Source of the DNA: Nectonema munidae | Taxonomy: Eukaryota; Nematomorpha; Nectonematoida; Nectonematidae | Direction of reading: 5' to 3' | Length of the DNA: 64,000 nt | Assembly: GCA_030549495.1 (NCBI GenBank) | Contig: JAUIRK010000919.1 | Location: 1,237,001 to 1,301,000 of the forward strand | Part shown: positions 25,001-37,000 of the stretch, piece by piece | How the letters are laid out: every line of letters starts with the position of its first letter | Position numbering within the stretch: position 1 is the first letter of the stretch | Position numbers and translations under genes: made by a program | Notes under the pieces: generated by a model | The model's input: the letters and a program-made list of their open reading frames with translations, nothing else | What the model was told of the DNA's origin: nothing | Database searches by the model: none

Positions 25001-28000
25001 TCTCCCAATAGCAGCTTTCAGAAAAGGAACACTCACCGAATCTGAGAAAAGATCTTGAACTTTTGTTTTCTGATCATTATTCGACTGTCCTAAAAACAAG
25101 AGGCATCCAAAGTAAGCAAGTAGTGAATCAACAGTGAATTTTTCATAATATTTGCGCAAATAAGCAAATTTCAGAGAAGATAACCTAAAACAAATAACAG
25201 CTTGACAATTTTTATACAAATTAGTAGTCACAAACACACGAATACGAACCCCCAACTTACAAGAATAGCTTATAAAAACCCTCAAATGGGCATACGCATG
25301 AACATCTGAGACAACCTATTACAACACTAAGACCCATATAATCAAAAACAAAGTTGAAAACTCACATATACCGATAAGAGAAACACTTAGGAAAACTGTT
25401 AGAGGATGACGGAAACAAACAGGCACACACATGCAAGCAGATAGACATATACACACACGCAAGCAGAGACATATACACACACAAACGCAGGCAGACACAC
25501 ACACACCCACAAACACACAAACTCTCTCTCTCACACAAACACGTACATGTACAGTCGCATACCAGAGACACGCACAGAAATACAAATACGAGCACACACA
25601 AACACATACACATACGCAAATACACACACACGGACAAACACTTCCACACACACAGATACCAACATTTTCAAATACACATACACGCATTAACACTTCTACA
25701 CACATAGGCACACACAAATACTTCTACACACATAGACGGGCCAACACTTCTAGACACACTGGTAAGTTTGCTCACACGCCCTCAGACATAAACACATAGG
25801 CACAGACACCCATAAACACGCAGGGAAGCATACACACACAAACACTTCTACTCACATTGATAAGTGTGCACACACACGTAAACACACAGACAAAGACACC
25901 CATACACACGCGGAGAAGCATACGTGCACACACACGTAAACACACACACACAGCAACACTTCCACACACACACACGCTCACACGTAAACACACCTACACA
26001 CACACACACACATACACACGTAAACACACACACACACACTTAAACACACACATACGTAAACACACACCCACACACACAGCAACATTTCCACACTCACACG
26101 TAAACACACAGACACCCATACACACGCGGAGGAGTATATACAGTAAGCCCTCGCTACTTCGCGGCTTCAGTGCATCGCGGATTTTTTAGCAATATTTAGT
26201 TAAAATTAAATATTATTCAATAAGCTAAAAACTTTATCTTAATTTTCATTTTTAAAACTTCTGATTTATTATCCTCTTTTTAATTGTTTTATCCTGTCAC
26301 TTTTGTTTTTTGCTTTCCGATTTTTAAAATATGATCTAGTGTAATGCAAGAATATGTTTAATTCAATCTTAACCATGTTTATGACTCAGCTAAGTCTGAT
26401 ACTCAAGAAGAAAACGCACAAGAGCAAGAAGAGAAAATCGAAGCGCAAGGCATCATCCTAGAAAATCGACAGTAATTATGCAACATGACAAAGGTATTGA
26501 AACAATTTGCACTAGAGGTCGACGACAATATGGTTAGAGCTGTTGAGTTTAGTAATCGTATTGATGGGGTTATGTCTTTGTACAAAAGTATTTTACAGCA
26601 AAAGAGAATACAAAGACCGCAATTACCCATTACTATGTTTTTATCCAAAGTCAACCAATTCTTTCGAGAAAAACAATGAAAAAGCTTCTAGTGGTTTTGT
26701 CACGTCTTTTGCTTCACCTTTCGTTCCTGGAGGATTTCTCGTAACATTTCTTATATTTCTTCTTCTGGGTCTTCCACTTTTCTTAGAAACGGAATTCCAT
26801 GAGTACAAAGTTCCACCTGGGGCTTCAAGATTTTCATCATATTCGAAATCACTGTTTTCAGAACTTGAAAACGAACAAGCTGATTCCGAACAAGTGAAAT
26901 TATCATCGCTAAAGTTGGCTGAAAATTCTGAAGAGAGAGACGAACTATCCATAAGGCGAGAAAAATCAGAAAAGGAAATGTAAGAATAAGGAGCAAAGAG
27001 CTTATGAAACAAAAATGGTATGTGTTCACGAAATAACACTTTAATGATGACAGATGCAAAAGTGATTCATCAGTAACGTGGTATGATTAGCATTAGAAAA
27101 ACTGGCAAGAAAATGCAAGATTTGCAACGTCCTGTAAAAATATTTAGGTCTGAGGAAGCACTAGTTGGCAGAACAACACATAACGATGATGATACGAAGA
27201 GAATGATACATTACGAATTATGAAAACAACATGCTTTGTTGAAAAAATAATAAACAAATACTCAAGTTTGTTTATAGTGTAGAAGTGGAAGAAATCAAAA
27301 TAGAAATGATTTTGTGATTGTCGGGAGAGCATTGCGTGAGTATTCTCAACGTTTTTGTTTCAATAGACGACACTAATGGCAATTGTGATGCAACTGGAGT
27401 AAAACTCCAGAGGGCATCATCCGTGCTATATTCAATTAAGAACGTCATGCGAAGGTAATCATTTATTGTATTTATTTTTTAGCCACACTTTTTGAGCTTG
27501 AGGCAATTAATTTGACATTTAGAAGTGAATAAAAATATAAACATGATCCTCAATGCTGTTTATGCCGAGGTGGAAATGAGGTTGAGCTCTCATTCTTCTA
27601 TAAAAATGCCTCATGCGGCAATCGCGTCTCTTACAGCCTCTGAACAGCAAGTCTCCTGATCTGCCTTCACGTTGTTTGAAACCAAATGAACAGGAGGCGA
27701 AAGCGAGTAAGGCGCTTAAACATTTAGCTCCGGGTAGAACAAACTCGTTAGCTCTGGATGACAGTTGTTCTAGGAGAAAAAACTCTGACTTCAAATTACC
27801 ACTGCGTTGTGGAATGTGTAATTGGTTTTACAAAGGCTAAAGGTCCCAGGCCTGAATACAAATACTGGTTAGCGTCAGGAAGGGCATCCGGCTTGTAAAA
27901 AAATGCTCCAAATTTTATGCAATGATCCAAAAAGTTGGGCGGGGTACAGCCCAAAGTACTCTGTGGGTGTTTCCAGTAACCTACGTCAAAAAGAATACTG

Positions 28001-31000
28001 GAAAAAAACTAATGCCTGTAGGTTACAATAAGCTTAGAATAGCCTCATGGAATGTAGGTACACTCACAGCAAAAGCAAACGAAATTGTGGAGGAAATGAT
28101 AAAACGAAAGATTGAAATATCTTGCGTACAGGAGACAAAATGGAGCGGAAATACCTCTAGAAAGCTTATTCAAGGTTTCAAAATTGTATATAGCGAATTG
28201 ACCAACAGAAGGAACGGTGTAGGTGTGATTATGAGTGAAAATTGGAATAAAAGGGTAATTGAAGTAAGAAGAGCTGGTGCGCCTCAAGTTGGTTGTAGTA
28301 GAGAGGAAAAAAATGAGTTTGCAGAAAAACTAGTTAGTTTACTATCATAAATTCCTGACAGTGAAACAGTTATTTTGGCAGGTGACTTTTACGGTCAAAT
28401 CGGCAAGGATAGTGATGGGTACGATGGAGTTCATGGTGGACACGGTTTTGGTAATAGAAACGAAGAAGGCGAAGGATATTAGACTTGGCACAAAGAAACG
28501 ATTTGACCATATGTAACACAAATTTTAGAAAGAATGATAGTCATTTGATAACATATAGCAGTGGGGGCAAAAAAAGTCAATAGACTTCTTCATGGTCAAA
28601 CAGGGAAAAAGAAAATGTGTCAAGAATTGCAAAGTTATCCCTGGAAGTGACATTGTATCACAACATAGAATTGTAATAATTGATAAGTTTATCACTAAAG
28701 AGAAAAAACAAAAAGTTATGAAGATAGGTAGATTTAAGACATGGCTACTCGAAGATAAAAAAAATCAAGAAAGATACGAGAAAATAGTTGAGAAAAGTTA
28801 CCTCAAAAACAGTTTGTTGGTTGCAAGTAAGGAGGTGCTGGGTAAAAAAAAGGTAAGAAAACTCAAAAAGAAACATGGTGGTGGAAGGAGGAGGTTAAAG
28901 AAGTATTGAAAGATAAAAAGTTAGCTCTCAAGAAATGGCAAAAAAGTAAGTCAGAAGAGGATAAACAGATATATAGAATTAAGAAGAGAGAAGCAAAAAG
29001 GACTATCTCTGAATTGAAAGCAAATGAAACAGAAAAAATGTACAAATCACTGGGGAATAAAGATGGGGACAAGCAAATTTTCAAAATTGCAAAGTCTAGG
29101 CAGAGAGATATTCAAGAAACTGGAAATGTGGACATTAAACGGAAAAATTTTATTCAAGGATGAGGAAATTGAGAACAGATGGAAAGAGTACTTTGAGGAG
29201 CTACTAAATGTTGAAAATAACCATGAACACACAGATAAAGGAGAAAAAGTTTAGGGTCCTGAGTTTGTTTTGGAAGAAAGAGAAGTATTGGAAGAAATGA
29301 AAGAAATGAAAAAAAAACAAAGTAACAGGAATCAGTGAAGTTAGTATAGATATGATAAAAGCACGCGGAGTAAAATGTTTGAAGATGACGACTAGCTTGC
29401 TGGAATTCATTTGGAAGGAAGAAAGAATGGGAAGAATGGACTAAAACAATTATTGATTTAAAGAATAAAAGAGATGTGTTGAATTGGAAAATTAGGGAAT
29501 TAAATTGTAGAACATGGGTTGAAACTGCTAGAGAGAATTTTGAGTAGGGCGTTAGAAATCAAGAATTATAGACTCGAATCAGTTTGGCTTCATGATGGTA
29601 AAAGTACAGTGGATCGATATTTATAGTTAGACAATTGATGGAAAAAAGACTAGAAGTAAATCTGTTTATTTGTAGCTTTGTAGACTTAGAAAAGGCATAT
29701 GACAGAGTTCCAAGAGATATTGTATACTGGAGCTTGAGAGAAAAGGGTGTTAGTGAAAAGTTTGTAAGGTTAATTCAGGAAACATAAAGGAACTCTAAGA
29801 CGCCGATTAGAACAATGAATGGATACTCACAGGAGTTTGATATAAATGTAGGCTTACAAAGGTTCGACACTTAGTATTATTTTGAATTGTTATAGATGAA
29901 TCCTCGAAAAATATCAGAAAAGATGATTTGGGAATTTTGTTCGTGATGATTTGGTAATAATAGCAGAAGTGAAAAGGAAATGCAAGAAAGACTGTTTATG
30001 TGGCAAGAATGTCTCGAAGGAAAAGGTAAGATTGAATTCAGTAAGACTGAAGTGATGAAAGTCTGTAGGAATGAAAACGTGTGATAAGCATAAAAGATAA
30101 GATGGGAGAATTGAAACAAGTGAAGAGTTCAAGTATTCAGGGTCAGTTATTGAAAAGGAAGGAGGTTGTAGTAAGGATGTACAATTGAGGTTGAATGGAG
30201 TTGGGAAAATGGAAAGAAGTTAAGATGTTTTAAATGATAAAAAGCTGCCAATGAAACTGAAGGCCAAAGTGTATTTAGCCAAAGTGAGACCAGTCATGAC
30301 TTACGGTTAAGAATGTTGGTGTCTGAAAAAGAAAGAAAAGAACAAGTTGGAAGTGTCTGAAATGAAAATGCTGAGAATGATGTTAAATGTAACAAGAAGA
30401 GATAGAATCAGGAATAAAGAAATAAGACGAAGAACAAAATTAATGACGAGTGTGATAGATGTAATCGAAAAGAACAAAATGAGATGGTATGGACGACACG
30501 TGCTGAGAAGGGAAATAAGTGAGAAAATAAGGAAAGCATACGATGAGCAGGTAAAAGGAAAAGAGCAAGGCAAAAAATGTGATGGGGAGATGATTTGGAA
30601 GAAAGTATGAAAAAATTTGGTTTGAAAGAAAGCGATGCTACAGACAGAAAGCTTTGGAGAGAACGGATCAAAGCCATCGACCCTCAATAAGGGGATAAGA
30701 TGATGAAGAAGAAGAAGAAGAAGTGAATAAAAGAGATCTCGATGCTTCAAAACATGAAATAAAATGCATGCACTTGCAGAGTTGCATTGTTCTCATTTCG
30801 CAACTTGAGTAATGAGCCGAAGAAGCGTGCAATCAACCAGAGCTTCGCTGGATGATAAAGTTAAGAACAAAGCATGCAGAGCTGTAATACCGTCCGTCCC
30901 TTGCGTATTCTGCTGTTTAATTAGCCTTGATTACGCCTTTTCTGCAATCACTGAACTCTTTAAATTCTTCAGCCAAATGGATAGAAGTAATTTTTACCAG

Positions 31001-34000
31001 AAAAAGTCTTCTGAACTATGTTCTTAGTCTACACCAATGATTCAGCATTTCTTATTTCCATTTTTCTATTTTCAGGGGTAAGGAAGGGGAGGCAAAGCAA
31101 CTTTAGAAAATATGACCTATGTGTGCTAACCCTATTCTTGACGGGCTATTTTGGTTTACTCAGTAACACGGGAGCCTTTTCATCCTCTCTCCCATCCTAT
31201 TTTTGCTAAAACATTAAATATATTCTACTTGCTGCGTCTCTAACTAAACCGAGCCCTTTTGTTGCAGCCAATCTTGTTATTTGTCCTCAGTTTATCCATC
31301 TATGCGTACACTAACTAAAAGACAACCTTGGAACATATATCTCAATAGAACCTCGATTATTTTGGCTACAAGTTCGTTGTTAGCTTTTAGTTTGTAATTT
31401 TGTTCTTCATTCTATTATGATCCTTTCTTTGTAGTTGTAAGTTATCAGAAATTTTTGGATTCTATTTTTGGTATCTATGTTCAAAAAAACATTTCTCTGA
31501 GATTTATTTACCACAACATTTAATCGAACTTAGAAATTTCCTATTGAAGAGGATCTTCTTTTTGACCGTAGGCTTATTTATCAGTATCATGTATTGCATC
31601 AGTTGATATGAGCAGATATTACTCAGGAAATTTGACAACCAATCCTTTTCCAAAATGGTGTTACAACGGGTGGTGCAAACAAAAATCATAGATTTATTTT
31701 TAGGGGCCACCCTAATGAAGGATACATAAAAATATATTAATTCGGGCGGTGTATCAATCCATAGTTCTACCCACTATGTGGTTATGTAAAAGATATATGT
31801 CGTTTTTTTAAGGTACCCCTTTTTTAGTTAGGACTCGCATAGCGCCCAAACTAAAAGATTTTTTTTTGGAATTTTTTTCTCCAAGGATTTTTTTATACAG
31901 AGAATGTTCTTAGAATACTTTTTTTTGAAAAAAGTTTTCCATTTTTTTCTAGAGAAGGTCCAAACTTTATTACTTTATCAGTCACCAAGGGTTTTTTTCT
32001 CTGCACTCATCAGTCACACATTGCACTTTATATAATATATATCTGTTCTTATATATACTCTTACATTCCACTGCTATCACGCTTGTTATTGATCTTAGCC
32101 CACAACAATGAGAAGAAAGATAAACACATGTTGCATTACGCGTTTTTGAACGCAGTGAATTGCGCGAGTGTGTAGTTTATTTAATAACCCGTTAACGCCC
32201 ATGTCGTCTATAGTCGACTTTACAAAAATAAAATCGTCTGCGTTTATCAAAGCTCTTTAATACAAATCTTCTGCTTTACATTAGATATCGTCTGATTATT
32301 CTGGTCGTTAACGGGTAGTCTCCGCTTAGTTTATTTGTAGTTTTCGTAGATAATTTTATAGTCAAATATTAAAACGATTAAAACTTTCTCATTTCTCAAC
32401 CGAATGTATCATGCGATATACCACCAAATCACAGCATTTTATATGGGCTTTAAGAATACATTGTATATATTAAAAGTATTTGAGAAATTCCACTTTGCTG
32501 GTTTTAATAAATATAATTCGCTATATTTATAATACCAACAATGTGAGATGAAGAAACGACACAGGTGCTATCTCATATCAAAATTAATATTGGTAAGTGG
32601 AAAACTTTTTTGCATAAAGTATTTTTTAAGATGAATTTAAAATCTTCATAGGTCATGATATATTATTTACTATTTTTTTTATTTATATTATTCAATATAT
32701 ATAAAAGGACAAATTATGTGCAATAGCTTGTATGTATCGTAGTCTATCTAGGTATTTATATTCATTAGTGGGTTTTTTAGTCTTTTATCAACACTTGCGT
32801 ACTTTTTTTAGTATTTCTAGGCATATTTCCAAATGTTATATTGTTAGCTCCCAAGCATTTTGCTGTTTTTTTTATTTTAGATATAAGGCGAGATAAATTT
32901 GGATGAATAAATGGCATTCTTTGTTCGAATGCACGAGCCCATCCTTTTGGAATTGTTTTTGCGTGGTATTCAAGTTTTTTTCTCTTACTTCCACGAAGCA
33001 TTATCAAAACTTGGACGGCGTCGTCTTTCCCTTTGTAAGCCACCCAAACAAGTAGTCTCAAATAAGCCAAGAAATTATTATAAAATTTCTCTTTTTCCAT
33101 TAAATGAAGCAATTTATTCATTGAAAATCTCTTCAACATCTTTCATTGGAACAAAGGCTAATGCTGTAAGGTTTTTTTTATTATCAAATATCATTATTTG
33201 AGTCATTATAAAAATTTTGCAATCCACAATCTTAAATCTTTCTTCAAAGACATTGACCAAAATAAAAAAACACCCTGACATATAAGAATTAGGAAAAAAT
33301 TCTTCTATACTCTTTATTGCAGGTTTTTCAAAATATACAGCTATTGAATTAGGCTCCATATTACTTGTTTCTATAAGTTTAGTAGATATTTTAACGTATC
33401 TTTTTGTTTTTGTTTTCTGATAGATTAAAGGAGTGGAAGTGTGTGATTTTCTTCAAGAAGAGCATGAATAGTATAAAGTTGATGGTTGATAGGAGCCTTA
33501 TCGAATGTATCGTCGCAAAACCAGTGGATGCGTTTTGCCAATTTGCTAACAAAATAAAATGTTCTTCTTAGTCTAAAACAAATCTTTCTGCTCTCAACGT
33601 AGTGCTGAGTTCATCTGTTATTTCTTTCTTATTCGTAAATTTTCTTTGTCTTATCATTCTGCTAAGAATTTCTTTTTTTGGGAAGAGATTGAGTGGCTTC
33701 TAAAGCAAATTAAGATGTTTAATTTTGAATTATACTACTTGTAATATCTCCACTATTAGAAACACTTTTCTTTATCTCTATGACTGTCTTTAGTACCATG
33801 GTCCTACTAGCCTCTTGTTTGTGAGAATGTTAATGGATCAACGTGTATTACATCATTCACTGTTTTAAGTCGTCCTCCACATTTTCTTCTTTCTTCACAA
33901 TTCCAATAAATAGCTGTGCTTTTCTTTTTGTCATCGTTATAAGCATAGCCAAGGGCAAAAGGAGAAGGGGGCAGTGCCCCCCCCCCGTCCCTCACAGCCA

Positions 34001-37000
34001 GATAAACTTTTTTAACTTTTTAATTAAATTTCTAATAAAAAATCAACATTTTTAACTTTTATTTAAGAACACAATTTAAGATTTATAAAAATATTTATTT
34101 TCAGAGTAGTCTTTTACTAATAGCAAAAAAAGTAGTTTTCTTCCTCCACGTTTTGTAACAGTAAATTTAATAAAAATTCAAAAAAATATACTGCATTAAA
34201 AAAGTCAGCTTATATATGTACTGTTTGTAATGAAATTAAGCTTAATTGCACATAATATCTAACTTGAAGTAGATAAAAAAAATGTACTGTTTAACGCTCT
34301 TTCAACAAAAAAGATCGACAGACAAACTGTCTGTTTACAAATTTTATGTCTGTTTGACAAACTGTCTGAAGACGAAATGTCTGTCGATATGAGATCTTTC
34401 GACAAAACATTCGGTCACGGAAACATCACCTGAAAAAGGAAGGAGCGTTTTACCTGTTGTCGAGTTGGACGGACAATTTGATTGAATTTTCAGCGCCGCT
34501 TTTTTTAATACCGGCTTGTTCATCACGAATCCTCTCGTTTTCTTCCTAAATTTGTTTTAAGAGTGTTAGGGCTTAGAAAAATTACTTAGAAAAAGCGCTT
34601 TAAACATGTTGGAGCTTTTGTGACGACCATTAATCCTTAGAAAAGATATTCTTGTAAAAGTGTACACACTTATTTTGAGAAATTGATTAATGTGTTCTTA
34701 GCGAACATTAACACGGGTACCGAATGAGTCAAAAATACCCTCCAATAATATCAAAAAAATTAAGAAACTTTATAAAATATAAAGTTAGTCTTCTGAAGAA
34801 AAATATTTTAATGTTAAAAATTAAAAAAAATTAAAAATTGATTTGAAAAAAATTAAAAAATGTTAAAATCAAGTGGGAAAAAAATGAGTTGAGGTGTTGT
34901 TGTAGAAGATGAATTTCAGATAGGAAATATTTTGGGTCGTCACTTCGCTTTGTTGTTTTTACCTATCAAAGAATAAAGAATCAATGCCGCTCAATAAATA
35001 TTAAATCTTATAAACATGGAGGATGTATTAAATACAATTAATGAAATAAAAACCAGTAAAGCTGTCGATTACCTTGGCGTATCTATCTATCATTTGAACT
35101 AAATTAGCAGTATACAGGTACATTGACAGTGCTTGTTTCTCTGAAGTTTTTAGAAAGAGCAAAGTCGTTCCAGATTCAAAATGATCAAATATCAATTAGA
35201 AGTTATCAAAATATATTATGTATAAAATTGAAAATTATCAAATAAACCCCAATGATATATATACCTCTCATAACCTGTACGGTTGAACGCGGGTGATAAC
35301 TTGATTGTCATCTCCAACATGTATACTACAATGGTTTCTATTCCATATACAAATGACTAGGGAGATAATGTTCAACTTTCTGTTCATATTTTGCTAGATG
35401 TAAGATTTGATATACCTCATTCGGAGAGACGATGCTACAAAAGTTATTACCTATATTTTGTAATTTGCACGATTTTAAATAATATATTTGTCAAAGAATC
35501 AAAAAAATAAAAAAATATTCAACTTTCTGTTCATATTTTGCTAGATGTAAGATTTGATATACCTCATACGATGTTACAAAAGTTATTACCTATATTTTTG
35601 CAACTTGCATGATATTAAAAAATATAAATATATCAAATAGTTAAAATAAAATTCTGTAATCAAAGAATCGAAAAATATTCTTTAAAAAATCAAAATCTCG
35701 TTGGCCCTCGTTACTTTTAGTTTCCTATATGCATGCTTTGATAAAAATAATTATAGAAACTACGTTTATCTTTCTCTTCTAAAAGTAACGGGAGCCAACG
35801 ATATATTTGAAACGAATAAATATTTTTTGTTTTTTAAAAAATTTTTTTGTTTTTTTGTTTAAAAATTTTTTTTTTTATTTTTAATGAATAACTCTTACAA
35901 TCTCACTCTCTTTCTCTCAAATCTTACATCTAGCAAAATATGAATAGAAAGATTCATATATTTTTTGATTTTTTAAAGAATATTTTTTGATTCTTTGATT
36001 ATTTGACAAATATATTATTTATAATCTTGCAAATTCCAAAAATATTGGCTATAATTAAGCCTAAAAAATTAAACTTATTTACTTTTTGAAAGCCAAAAAA
36101 TCCACGTAGCAAGGGCTAGTAGATATATAGGAGAAAAAGAGACAGACCATTTCATGTGAACCAGTTTTCAAGCAGGGTAATATTTTTTTCTAGAAAATAT
36201 CCGTTCAATTTTTTTTTCAGAAAACAACACTGTTATATCGTCTGCGTACATCAAGATTTTGACGTCTGATGTAACGTTCGGAAGGTCACTCAAGAAAATA
36301 TTGAAAAAAAGTGGAGCTAAAATTGTGCCTTGAGGCAAACCGGAATAAACTTTCTTTTTTTCGGAAAAAGAACTATTAAACAGTTTGAACCTATTTTCAA
36401 AACAGAATTTGAAAAACTTTATTGTAGTATTTGAGAAGCCATAAGACTTATGTTTACATCCTAGTAAACAATGGGGAATAGAGTTTTAAGTACAAATGCT
36501 GAGTACTCAAAATTACTACGAGGGACATAAAAGTTATGAAGTAACGTGTGACCATCAGGGCGAGCAGAGTGGTGATTGCGGGTAAAAAGAATACGAAACA
36601 CAAAGCATAAAAAATGAATAATAGAGTCGTTTTCCATATTAAAAAGATTGTAATTGAAGTCATCTAAAGAAACATTGGATGAACCACTAGAAAGTTTACT
36701 TAAATAAATGCAAAATGCTGATTAAAAGATCCTATTTTTTCAGGAGCGTTTGTGGGTAATCGATAGAAATTGTGGAGTTTAAAGCATCGGTCATTAATGT
36801 GTATTTCCACACAAAAGTATTCTGAGGTACCCTAAAAAAACCTGAGCTAACGATGTTGTAGGATAACCATTTATGTATAAAAAAAGAAAGACCACTGTGT
36901 TTAGGAATAATTCTTTGAGACGATGAAAATTTATAAGAAAGAGATTGTGAACGTCAAATTCAGTAAGCCAAGACTCCTGTATGCAAATCGCCTGAATAGG

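Larger units (their letters stand above)
23612..27430 (-). mobile_element. piggyBac-like transposon, broken and invaded
   Basis: The ends carry inverted repeats: ATGACGCCC then TGGAGTTTTACTCCA on the left (about 23623-23649), and the same in reverse on the right (about 27394-27421), with a subterminal palindrome. The transposase reads on the minus strand. The acidic N-terminus (from about 26950) reaches [16 protein letters not shown]. Then, after an insertion, TTNLYKN and [26 protein letters not shown] (24725-25285). Then [20 protein letters not shown] and [19 protein letters not shown] (24103-24402), and a Cys-rich tail CQKCKKG near 23940. These are the DDE_Tnp_1_7 blocks in order. Frame breaks and a nested insertion disable it. 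Exact TTAA ends are uncertain. Confidence 0.88.

Noticed and set aside
25319-26189. Long open frames of 70-132 codons on both strands
   Set aside because: They are pure products of the CA/TG repeat (Cys-Val or His-Thr alternation), not genes.
30812-31027. 71-codon plus-strand frame in a GC-richer patch
   Set aside because: No motif, no splice support in either orientation, and it does not fit the channel phases.
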